DNA of 64,000 bases, from assembly GCA_028868535.1 (NCBI GenBank), contig JAGWUH010000001.1, positions 1-64,000 on the forward strand, given 5' to 3'. This stretch comes from Sphingomonadales bacterium. Lineage in GTDB: Bacteria; Pseudomonadota; Alphaproteobacteria; Sphingomonadales; Sphingomonadaceae. Under the pieces are notes generated by a model, which did not search any database, was not told where the DNA came from, and saw only the letters and a list, made by a program, of their open reading frames with translations. Of this stretch, positions 53,790-61,609 are shown one piece after another; the stretch's first letter is position 1; the number at the start of each line of letters is the position of its first letter. The position numbers were made by a program, and so were the translations under genes.

Positions 53790-56231
53790 TCAGTAGTGGA
53801 AGCGGAAATCGACACCCACGCGCCGCGGCGTGAGGATGCCGGTCGCGTAGTAGCGCTCGACGACGCCGGTGCGGACCTGGTTGTACGAGCTGAGGTCATT
53901 GCCGATCGAGGTGACCGCGTACTTGTCGAAGATGTTGTCCGCGTAGATGCCGAGGTCGAAGTGCTCGCCGTGGTAGGTCACCGCGGCGCGGTGCGTGGTG
54001 TAGGCCGGGATGACCTCGCCGTTGCCGCGCAGTCCGACGCGCGAGTAGATGTTGCCGGTGTAGGTGGTGGCCCAGCTTGCCTCGATCTCGGCGCCATTGG
54101 CGAGCGGCTGGGTGTAGGTAACCTGCGCGCTGGCCGAATGCTTGGTCGACCCCGGCAGGCGGTCGCCCGAGAAGGCGTCGGCCTTGCCGTCCGGCTGGGT
54201 GGAGTCGGACACGATGTTCGGCGCGTCCTGGACGAGGTGGGCATCGGTATAGGAGTAAGTGGCCTGGACGGTGAGGTGCGGCGTGATCTTGGCCCGCGCC
54301 GTCAGGTCGAAGCCTTGCGACACCGCGTCGTTGGCGTTGACGATGATGCCCACCGCCCCGTTCACCGTCTGCGACGGCAACTGCAGGCCGGTCCAGTCGA
54401 TGTGGAACACCGAGGCCGTCAGCTGGAGGCGCTTGTCGAACAACGCCGCGCGCACGCCCAGTTCCATGTTGCGCGTCTTGTCCGGGTTGTAAGCGAGCTC
54501 GTTCGGCAGCGCGCAGACGTTCTGCCCGGGCGGCAGCGGCAGGATGCACGGCGCGACGCGGTTCACGTTGCCGGTGCGGTAGCCGGTGCTGTAGGTGAAG
54601 TAGGCCATCATCCCGCTGTTGAACTTGTACGAGGTGTTGGCCTTCCACACGACGCCGTCCGCCGCAGTGCTGCCCGACTTGATGCGGCTGGGGGCGAACA
54701 CCACCAGCGGGTACGGGGTGCGCGCCCGGCCACCGCGGGTCAGCGGGGTCTCGGTGCCGCCCTCGGCGAAGGCGTCGTACTTGAAGTAGCGGATGCCGCC
54801 GGTGATCTGCCACTTGTCGGTGACGTGGAACGTGCCTTCGCCATAGACCGCCTTCTCCTTGAGGCGGGTGTTCACGAACGACATGTATTCGAGATCGTCC
54901 GGCCGGAACACGCCGAAGAAGTTGGCGAGGCCCGGGGTGTATTCCTGGTAGTTCTGGTTGCGGCGCAGGTTGTTGTAGAAGCCGCCGAGCACCCAGCTGA
55001 ACGGGCCGCCATGGCTGGAAACCAGGCGCAGCTCGCCGTTGAACTGGCGGTACTCGTTGACCGACTGGTTGTACGATGAAAACGTCGGGAACGCTTCGTA
55101 GCCATAATCGAGGTCGAGCAGCAGGTCGGTGTTGTCGTTCTTCTGGGCGGTGGTCTGCTTGGTCCAGGCGGCGGTGCCGACCAGCTGCGCGAAGCCCAGG
55201 CTGATGTTGGCCTCGGCCGCGTAAAGGTCGGACTTGCGATCCGAAGGCTCGAGATAGCGCTTGGTCGATTCATAGGGACCCGAGCCGAGCACGCCCGCCT
55301 GGGTCGACTGGCCGCCAAGCGTCTTGGTCTGCTGGTGCGCGTAGGTCAGGTAGAGCTTGATCGCGGGATTCAGCTCGAGCAGCAGCTGGTTGCGGGTCGT
55401 GAACGTGTGCTCGTAGTTCGCGTCCTTCTTGCTGTAGAAGTTGGCGGCGCGCTGCGCGGCGGTGCCGAACGATCCCTGCGCCGCGGTGACACCGCGCACC
55501 GGCTGCGGGTTGGAGACGCCCGGCTGCAGCAGCAGGTAGTCGTAGTCGATGAAACCGGGGTTGTCGTAGAAGCCGACGGTGCTGCGGAATGCGACATGAT
55601 CGCGGATGATCGGCACGTTGATCGTCGCGTCGGCATTCACGCCCGGGCTCTTGCTGTGCGACTCCCCGAAGGCGCGCATGTGCGTGCTGATCGACCAGCC
55701 GTTGGTATCGGGCCGGTTGGGCATGTAACGCACCGCGCCGGCCAGCGTGCCGAGGCCATAGAGCGTGCCCTGCGGGCCTTGCAGGACCTCGACGCGGCTG
55801 ATGTCGAGCAGCTTGAAATCGAGATAGAGCGGCACTTCGCCGAGATAGACGCCGACCGCGTTGTCGTAGTTGGAACCGACGGTCGAGGTGTCGGCGGACG
55901 AGATGCCGCGCATGATGATCGTGCCGGTGGCCTTGGGGCCGGTATCGACGACGGTGAGCCCGGGGGTGAACGCCGCCAGACCCTTTACGTCGTCGACCCG
56001 CTGCTTGGACAGGTCTTCGGCGCTCATCGCGCTGATGTTGATCGGCGCGTCCTGGAGCGTGGTGGCGCGGCGCGTCGCGGTGACGACGATGTCGCCACCG
56101 TCGCTTTCGGCGCCCGGGGCGGCGGCGCTCGGCGCGTCACCTGCAGGCGCCGCCGTTTCGGCGAGGACCGGAGTTGCGCTCACGCCCATCAGCATGGTCG
56201 CGCAAAGCAGAGTGTGGCGAATCAGTTTCAT
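53790..56231 (-). CDS. TonB-dependent outer-membrane receptor
   Basis: An 813-residue receptor. Signal peptide (cleavage near PVLAE), DIVVTATRR as a TonB-box-like segment, a plug with DAPINISAMSAEDL and RVEVLQGPQGTLYGLGTLAG, a barrel, and a C-terminal FRFHY. The ATG at 56231 gives a normal signal peptide; an extension to 56276 does not. It is divergent from the guanidine/urea operon and one of the two TATTAC-N14-GTAATA repeats lies 308 bp upstream, so co-regulation is possible. Confidence 0.92.
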   Translation of the reverse strand: MKLIRHTLLCATMLMGVSATPVLAETAAPAGDAPSAAAPGAESDGGDIVVTATRRATTLQDAPINISAMSAEDLSKQRVDDVKGLAAFTPGLTVVDTGPKATGTIIMRGISSADTSTVGSNYDNAVGVYLGEVPLYLDFKLLDISRVEVLQGPQGTLYGLGTLAGAVRYMPNRPDTNGWSISTHMRAFGESHSKSPGVNADATINVPIIRDHVAFRSTVGFYDNPGFIDYDYLLLQPGVSNPQPVRGVTAAQGSFGTAAQRAANFYSKKDANYEHTFTTRNQLLLELNPAIKLYLTYAHQQTKTLGGQSTQAGVLGSGPYESTKRYLEPSDRKSDLYAAEANISLGFAQLVGTAAWTKQTTAQKNDNTDLLLDLDYGYEAFPTFSSYNQSVNEYRQFNGELRLVSSHGGPFSWVLGGFYNNLRRNQNYQEYTPGLANFFGVFRPDDLEYMSFVNTRLKEKAVYGEGTFHVTDKWQITGGIRYFKYDAFAEGGTETPLTRGGRARTPYPLVVFAPSRIKSGSTAADGVVWKANTSYKFNSGMMAYFTYSTGYRTGNVNRVAPCILPLPPGQNVCALPNELAYNPDKTRNMELGVRAALFDKRLQLTASVFHIDWTGLQLPSQTVNGAVGIIVNANDAVSQGFDLTARAKITPHLTVQATYSYTDAHLVQDAPNIVSDSTQPDGKADAFSGDRLPGSTKHSASAQVTYTQPLANGAEIEASWATTYTGNIYSRVGLRGNGEVIPAYTTHRAAVTYHGEHFDLGIYADNIFDKYAVTSIGNDLSSYNQVRTGVVERYYATGILTPRRVGVDFRFHY

Positions 56232-56538
56232 AGTCACTTCAACCCCTGTGCTGTTCAGCCCTGTTGTCAGTGACATCCCTCCCGTTGGCGCTCTGGCCTA
56301 AGCCGGCGCCTTGCCAACCGCTTCGCAGCGGGGTGTTCCCTTGCAGCTGCCCGCCCATGCCATCGGCAATGATGGCCCGGTCCCGCGCGGCGCCACCGGC
56401 CCCCGATGGCCGGTTGTCCCGCTGGACGCGATGGCAGGTCGGATATCGATCAACGATCCCTCGCTAGCGGCCGTTGCACGGCCCTGATGCTTCGTCCCCT
56501 GACCGCCGCTTCATGCGACGATGGGGACAGGCTATGGA

Positions 56539-56564
56539 TATTACGGAAATGGTCAAGCGTAATA
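56539..56564. promoter_or_regulatory. TATTAC-N14-GTAATA inverted repeat, copy 1
   Basis: TATTAC (56539-56544) and GTAATA (56559-56564). The match is longer here: ATATTACG and CGTAATAT are perfect 8-bp arms. NikR-type proteins bind paired half-sites with such wide spacing, so this is a candidate site for the regulator at 59657. Confidence 0.65.
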
Positions 56565-56864
56565 TTTTTGCAGTTGCTCAGTATGAAGAGATTTTGTGCT
56601 GCACTGCGGAAATGCGCGATTTCGACGGATCGCCTGCTCCGGCGCAGGCTCGCAGCAAGTACCGCCGTGCCTCCACGGGAACGGCCTCGAATCACGGGCA
56701 ACGCGGGGGCTGCGAATCACTTGCGCGGCGGAAGTCCGCCGCTGCCTTGTGCTCCAGCTACGCCCAATTCAGACGGGAGTTCGATCGATCGGGGTCCCAA
56801 ACTGGCCATGCGGGCACCGCAGGCGGCGGACCTTGATCCTGCCGCACGTGCGCGATCGCCCAAT

Positions 56865-56890
56865 TATTACCAATCCGACCTTGTGTAATA
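56865..56890. promoter_or_regulatory. TATTAC-N14-GTAATA inverted repeat, copy 2
   Basis: TATTAC (56865-56870) and GTAATA (56885-56890) with the same 14-base spacer length but unrelated spacer sequence, followed by the same TTTTT. It is 59 bases before the ABC-lipoprotein ATG, a suitable operator position. Confidence 0.7.
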
Positions 56891-56949
56891 TTTTTCGATG
56901 GACATGCGCCGCGACTCTGCCATGCTGCACTGCGAAAGGGGATCGAATC

Positions 56950-58032
56950 ATGATGGCGTCGTTCGGCAAGGCATGCAGGATTGCACTGATCACCGGCTCG
57001 CTGCTGCTGGCCTCCTGCTCGCCCTCGTCCGACGGCTCCGCGCCCGCCAAGACCGAGTTCAGCATCGGCTGGTCGATCTATGCCGGCTGGATGCCCTGGC
57101 CTTATGCGCAGCAGGCCGGCATCGTGAAGAAGTGGGCCGACAAGTACGGGATCAAGATCAACGTCGTGCAGGTCAACGACTACGTTGAATCGGTCAACCA
57201 GTACACCGCCGGCAAGTTCGATGGCGTCACGGTCGCCAACATGGACGCGCTGACCATTCCCGCCGCCGGCGGCAAGGACACCAGCGCGATCATCGTCGGC
57301 GATTATTCGAACGGCAACGACGGCATCCTGCTCAAGGGCGCCGACCAGCTCGCGGCGATCAAGGGCCGCCAAGTCTACCTCGTCGAGCTTTCGGTGTCGC
57401 ACTACCTGCTCGCGCGCGGGCTGGAGAAGGCCGGCCTGAAGCCGACCGACGTCAAGACCGTGAATACCTCGGATGCCGACATCGTCGGCGCCTTCGGCAG
57501 CCCCGACGCAACGGCGGCGGTGGCCTGGAACCCGCAGCTTTCGGTGATGAAGGGCCAGCCGGGCGCGAAGGAAGTGTTCAGCTCGGCGCAGATCCCGGGG
57601 GAAATCCTCGACCTGCTGGTGGTCGACACGGCAACGCTGAAGGCCAATCCCAACTTCGGCAAGGCGCTGGCGGGGATCTGGTACGAGACCGTGGCGCTGA
57701 TGCAGCGGCAGGACGCGAAGGGCAAGGAAGCCCGCGCGGCGATGGCGAAGCTGGCGGGCGCCACGCCCGAGAACTTCGACAGCCAGCTCACCACCACCTA
57801 TCTCTACGCGGATCCGAAGGCGGCGGTGGCGGCGGCATCATCGCCGCAACTGCTGACGACGATGCGCCAGGTCCGCGACTTCAGCTTCTCCAAGGGGCTG
57901 TTCAAGGGCGCTGCGTCCGCCGACGCGGTCGGCATCGCCTTTCCGGGCGGCAAGGTGCTGGGCGATCCGGCCCGCGTGACGCTGCGCTTCGACGAAAGCT
58001 TCATGAAGCTCGCCGCCGACGGGAAGCTCTGA
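56950..58032 (+). CDS. ABC transporter substrate-binding lipoprotein (NitT/TauT type, guanidine/urea cluster)
   Basis: A 360-residue protein with a lipoprotein signal (SLLLASCS, lipid on Cys) and a SsuA/TauA/NrtA-like body (IGWSIYAGWMPWPYAQQAGI, KFDGVTVANMDALTIPAAGG). In clusters with urea-carboxylase-associated proteins this ABC family is annotated as urea- or guanidine-related. Given the downstream enzymes, guanidine or a similar cation is the likely ligand; this is inference. AAGGGG is nine bases before the ATG. Confidence 0.88.
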   Translation: MMASFGKACRIALITGSLLLASCSPSSDGSAPAKTEFSIGWSIYAGWMPWPYAQQAGIVKKWADKYGIKINVVQVNDYVESVNQYTAGKFDGVTVANMDALTIPAAGGKDTSAIIVGDYSNGNDGILLKGADQLAAIKGRQVYLVELSVSHYLLARGLEKAGLKPTDVKTVNTSDADIVGAFGSPDATAAVAWNPQLSVMKGQPGAKEVFSSAQIPGEILDLLVVDTATLKANPNFGKALAGIWYETVALMQRQDAKGKEARAAMAKLAGATPENFDSQLTTTYLYADPKAAVAAASSPQLLTTMRQVRDFSFSKGLFKGAASADAVGIAFPGGKVLGDPARVTLRFDESFMKLAADGKL

Positions 58033-58069
58033 TCCGACGCCCGACCTCCAGCAAAGGTGACGTGACGAC

Positions 58070-58885
58070 ATGCGATGGGTGAACCGTCAAGTTCGCCGGA
58101 GCGACCGGGTCCTGCTGGGCGCGGTGCCGATCCTGCTGCTTGTCCTGCTTTATCTGACGATCGCCGCCCAGCGCCACGCGGTGAACCCGGCGGACAAGAT
58201 CCTGCCGCTGCCGGCCGGCATGGCGCGCGCCGTCTCGACGCTGCTGTTCGTGCCCGACCAGCTGACCGGTAAGCTGCTGTTCTGGGCGGACACCTGGGCC
58301 AGCCTCGAGCGTCTCGGCATCGGCCTCGGCATCGCCACGCTGTCGGCGCTGTTGCTTGGGCTCGTGCTGGGGGTGCTGCCGCCCGTGCGCGCCACGCTGG
58401 GTCCGCTGGTGACCGGCATCGCGGTGATCCCGCCGATCGCCCTGCTGCCGATCCTGTTCATCGCGCTGGGCCTCGGCGAGACCGCCAAGATCGCGCTGAT
58501 CGTCATCGGCATCGCGCCGGTCATGGTGCGCGACATCGCCGCGCATGTCGCCGCCCTGCCCAGCGAGCAGCTGATCAAGGCGCAGACGCTGGGGGCGAGC
58601 TCGTGGCAGATCATGATCCGCGTCGCGCTGCCGCAGGCGATGCCGCGGCTGCTTCAGGCGGTGCGGCTGGCGCTGGGGCCTGCCTGGGTGTTCCTGATCT
58701 CGGCCGAGGCGATCGCATCGGACGTGGGCCTTGGCTACCGCATCTTCCTGGTCCGCCGCTACCTGTCGATGGACGTGATCATTCCCTATGTCGCCTGGAT
58801 CGCGGTGCTGGCGATCGTGATGGATGCGACGCTGGCGCTGCTCAGCCAGCGCCTGTTCCCCTGGGCACATGGAGCCGGGCATTGA
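58070..58885 (+). CDS. ABC transporter permease
   Basis: A 271-residue membrane protein with about six helices and the EAA-type loop (AQTLGASSWQIMIRVALPQAMP) that contacts the ATPase. It is of the NitT/TauT (SsuC-like) permease type. Its TGA overlaps the TTG start of the ATPase gene. Confidence 0.9.
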   Translation: MRWVNRQVRRSDRVLLGAVPILLLVLLYLTIAAQRHAVNPADKILPLPAGMARAVSTLLFVPDQLTGKLLFWADTWASLERLGIGLGIATLSALLLGLVLGVLPPVRATLGPLVTGIAVIPPIALLPILFIALGLGETAKIALIVIGIAPVMVRDIAAHVAALPSEQLIKAQTLGASSWQIMIRVALPQAMPRLLQAVRLALGPAWVFLISAEAIASDVGLGYRIFLVRRYLSMDVIIPYVAWIAVLAIVMDATLALLSQRLFPWAHGAGH

Positions 58886-59664
58886 GCGCGCTTCTCAGTC
58901 TCCGCGACGTCTGGGTCGAATATGGCGACAAGATCGTCCTCGAGAAGGTCGATCTCGACGTCGAGGCCGGTTCGTTCGTATCGATCGTCGGGCCTTCCGG
59001 CGCGGGCAAGAGCAGCCTGCTGCGGCTGATCCTCGGGCAGGAAGCGCCGACACGTGGCGCCATCCTGCTCGACGGGGCGCCGCTGCTGCCCGAATGCGGG
59101 CCGGACCGCGGGGTGGTGTTCCAGCGCTATTCGGTGTTCCCGCACCTGTCGGCGCTGCGCAACGTGGTGTTCGGGCTGGAATGCGCGCAGGCGCCGTTGA
59201 CGGCGCGGCTGTTCGGGTCTGCCCGGGCCGCGGCGCTGCGCGAGGCCACCGAGATGCTGCAGGCGGTGGGCCTCGGCGACAGCCTCGATCTCTATCCGGC
59301 GCAGCTTTCGGGCGGGATGCAGCAGCGGCTGGCGATCGCGCAGGCGCTGATCAAGCGGCCGCGCATCCTGCTGCTCGACGAGCCGTTCGGGGCGCTGGAC
59401 CCCGGCATCCGCGCCGACATGCATGCGCTTATCACGCGGTTATGGCGCGATTATGCCCTCACTATCGTCATGGTGACGCACGACATTCGCGAGGCGTTCA
59501 CCCTCGGCACGCGGGTGCTCGCGCTCGACAAGCGCCGCCACGATCCGCACGCGCCGCACCGCTTCGGCGCCACTGCCGTCTACGACCTGCCGCTGCGGCG
59601 CGACGCCCCGCCCCGTCCCGCCGACGATGTCCGCAAGATCGAGGAGAGCCAGGGACATGAGTAG
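58882..59664 (+). CDS. ABC transporter ATP-binding protein
   Basis: A 260-residue ATPase: Walker A GPSGAGKSS, Q-loop VVFQRYSVFPHL, signature LSGGMQQR, Walker B ILLLDEPFGALD and switch VTHDIREAF. The start is inferred to be a TTG (TTGA overlap with the permease stop), with GGAG upstream; no ATG or GTG exists before the first conserved strand in this frame except far inside the permease gene. It overlaps the next gene by eight bases. Confidence 0.88.
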   Translation: MSALLSLRDVWVEYGDKIVLEKVDLDVEAGSFVSIVGPSGAGKSSLLRLILGQEAPTRGAILLDGAPLLPECGPDRGVVFQRYSVFPHLSALRNVVFGLECAQAPLTARLFGSARAAALREATEMLQAVGLGDSLDLYPAQLSGGMQQRLAIAQALIKRPRILLLDEPFGALDPGIRADMHALITRLWRDYALTIVMVTHDIREAFTLGTRVLALDKRRHDPHAPHRFGATAVYDLPLRRDAPPRPADDVRKIEESQGHE

Positions 59665-60124
59665 CGAATCCACCAGCCTGGCGCGGCTCAGCATGAGCCT
59701 GCCCGGGGAGCTGTTCCGCCAGCTCGACATGATGGTCGAGGAGCGCGGGTTGCCGTCGCGGTCACAGCTGATCGCTGAGCTGATCCGCCACGCGCTGGCC
59801 GAACACGAGGCCTATACGCGGCCCGACGAGATGCTCGCGGGGACGATCACCATCGTCTATCGCGGCGATCGCGGGCGGGTGCGGCACCAGCTGGCGCAGA
59901 CCCAGGCGGACTACCTGAAGGAGGTGATCTCCTCGCAGCACGTCTTCCTCGAGGACGACCAGTCGCTCGAGGTGCTGCTGGTGCAGGGGCCGGCCTCGCT
60001 GCTGAAGAGCCTGTGCGACGCGCTGCGCCGCGTGCGGGGCGTGCACCAGCTCAAGCTCGTCACCACCACGGCGCTGCTGCCGCCGCTTTACGAGCAGGAC
60101 CAGCAGAAGGGCGCCGCGGCATGA
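59657..60124 (+). CDS. NikR-like ribbon-helix-helix regulator without full nickel site
   Basis: A 155-residue protein. Residues 7-50 are a CopG/NikR ribbon-helix-helix (LARLSMSLPGELFRQLD, SRSQLIAELIRHAL), then an ACT-like domain. At the metal site NikR has QH, HVH and a Cys; here the equivalent stretches read QA, HVF and DDQS, so three of four ligands are replaced. A response to something other than nickel, perhaps guanidine or a downstream metabolite, is inferred. It is encoded within the operon, overlaps its neighbours, and probably autoregulates via the TATTAC-N14-GTAATA repeats. Confidence 0.85.
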   Translation: MSSESTSLARLSMSLPGELFRQLDMMVEERGLPSRSQLIAELIRHALAEHEAYTRPDEMLAGTITIVYRGDRGRVRHQLAQTQADYLKEVISSQHVFLEDDQSLEVLLVQGPASLLKSLCDALRRVRGVHQLKLVTTTALLPPLYEQDQQKGAAA

Positions 60125-60945
60125 GCGGGGTGCTGGCCAATCCGCTCGCCGCGCGCGACCATGCCCGCAGCATGGCCGGGACCGTGGTCGAGGCCATGCC
60201 GGTGCTCCCGCCGGTCGCCGACGACCTGCCGGCCGGGGTGCCCGCGTCCGATCTGGTATGGGAGGAGACGATCGCCGCCGGCGGCTATGCCACGCGGCGC
60301 CTGTCGCGGGGATCGCGGTTGCGGCTGATCGACCTCAAGGGCGATGCCTGTGCCTCGCTGCTGGTCTTCAACGCCGAGCAGCCGACTGAGCGGTTGAACG
60401 TCGCCGATACCGTCAAGGTGCAGTGGAACGCCTACCTGGGTGAAGGCAAGCTGCTGCTCTCCGACATGGGCCGGGTGCTGATGAGCATCCTCGCCGATGA
60501 CGCCGGCACGCACGACACCTTCTGCGGCGTCTCGAACGCCGCCACCAACGCGGCGAAATACGGCAACGGCGCCAACAGCGGCCCCTTCCCCAACGGGCGC
60601 GACCGGTTCCTGCTGGGCGTGGCCAAGCATGGACTGCAGCGCCGCGACGTCCACCCTTGCGTGAACCTGTTCAAAGGCGCCCGCATCGAGGACGACGGCA
60701 CGATCACCCCGCAGGTGGGGCCGTTCGAGCCCGGGCGCAGCGTGGTGCTGCGCGCCGAGATGGAGGTGATCGTGGTGATCGCCAACTGCCCGCACGTGCT
60801 CGACCCTCGCGCCGCCTGGACCGTCACGCCGCTGCGCGCGACGGCCTGGCGCGGCCCGGTCACCCCGCCCGACGATGCGATCCGCAACGCCACGCCGGAA
60901 GGCCTGCGCGCCTTCCAGAACGTCGACGACTACTTCCGCCGATAA
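60121..60945 (+). CDS. Urea-carboxylase-associated protein 1; carboxyguanidine deiminase subunit
   Basis: A 274-residue protein of the UAAP family (DUF1989). LIDLKGDACASLLVFNAEQPTER, THDTFCGVSNAATNAA and DVHPCVNLFKGARI hold the conserved Asp, Cys and His residues. UAAP1/UAAP2 pairs are now known as the heteromeric carboxyguanidine deiminase CgdAB, which turns carboxyguanidine into allophanate and ammonia. Which subunit is A or B was not decided. Its ATG overlaps the regulator stop (ATGA). Confidence 0.87.
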   Translation: MSGVLANPLAARDHARSMAGTVVEAMPVLPPVADDLPAGVPASDLVWEETIAAGGYATRRLSRGSRLRLIDLKGDACASLLVFNAEQPTERLNVADTVKVQWNAYLGEGKLLLSDMGRVLMSILADDAGTHDTFCGVSNAATNAAKYGNGANSGPFPNGRDRFLLGVAKHGLQRRDVHPCVNLFKGARIEDDGTITPQVGPFEPGRSVVLRAEMEVIVVIANCPHVLDPRAAWTVTPLRATAWRGPVTPPDDAIRNATPEGLRAFQNVDDYFRR

Positions 60946-60973
60946 CGCCGCAAAACCAAGGAGCCGCGCCAGC

Positions 60974-61609
60974 ATGAGCGACGATCCCCACCTCTCCGGC
61001 CTGTCCGGCGCCGTCGTCCACGATGTCGTCGTGCCCGCGCGCGCGCCCTGGCTGCACCACGTCGCCGCCGGACAGACGCTGCGCATCGTCGACCTGGAGG
61101 GCAACCAGGCCGTGGATTTCCTGCTCTATTCGGCAGCCGACGACGCCGAGCGCTACAGCGCCCAGGACACTGTCGCGGCGCAGGGCAACCTGTTCCTGCG
61201 CGCCGGCACCGTGCTGCGCTCCAACGAGGGCCGGGCGATGATGACGATCACCGGGACCTCGGTCGACTATCACGACACCATCGGCGGCGCCTGCTCGTGC
61301 GAGAGCAACACCCTGCGTTACGGCCACCATACCAAGGCGCAGCACGCCTGCGTCGAGAACTTCCTCGAGGCCAACCTGCTGGAAGGACGCGGCAAGCGCG
61401 ACATCGTCTCGAACATCAACTTCTTCATGAACGTGCCGGTCGAGGCCGATGGTTCGCTGGGCATCGTCGACGGCATCTCGGCGCCGGGACTGACCGTGGA
61501 CCTGCGCGCGGAGATGGACGTGATCGTCGTGGTCTCGAACTGCCCGCAGATCAACAATCCGTGCAACGCCTTCAATCCCACCCCCGTGCGCATGATCGTG
61601 ACCGCATGA
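60974..61609 (+). CDS. Urea-carboxylase-associated protein 2; carboxyguanidine deiminase subunit
   Basis: A 211-residue DUF1989 protein: RIVDLEGNQAVDFLLYSA, GGACSCESN, NFFMNVPVEADG and SNCPQINNPCNAFNPTP. It is a paralogue of the preceding protein and the expected partner subunit. AAGGAG lies 11 bases upstream of the ATG. Its stop overlaps the carboxylase ATG (ATGA). Confidence 0.87.
   Translation: MSDDPHLSGLSGAVVHDVVVPARAPWLHHVAAGQTLRIVDLEGNQAVDFLLYSAADDAERYSAQDTVAAQGNLFLRAGTVLRSNEGRAMMTITGTSVDYHDTIGGACSCESNTLRYGHHTKAQHACVENFLEANLLEGRGKRDIVSNINFFMNVPVEADGSLGIVDGISAPGLTVDLRAEMDVIVVVSNCPQINNPCNAFNPTPVRMIVTA

Larger units (their letters stand above)
56232..56949. other. 718-bp divergent regulatory region
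   Basis: Between the TonB receptor and the guanidine/urea operon. I found no gene with a family resemblance, although short frames exist. It carries two copies of a module: TATTAC-N14-GTAATA-TTTTT, 32 bases, then TGCTGCACTGCG. The copies are 326 bp apart. The large size suggests a lost gene between them or independent promoters. The ykkC/guanidine-I riboswitch consensus was looked for by eye and not seen. Confidence 0.6.

Noticed and set aside
56232..56949. Guanidine-I (ykkC) riboswitch before the guanidine operon
   Set aside because: Searched for its conserved loops by eye on both strands and found no convincing match; a covariance-model scan would be decisive.
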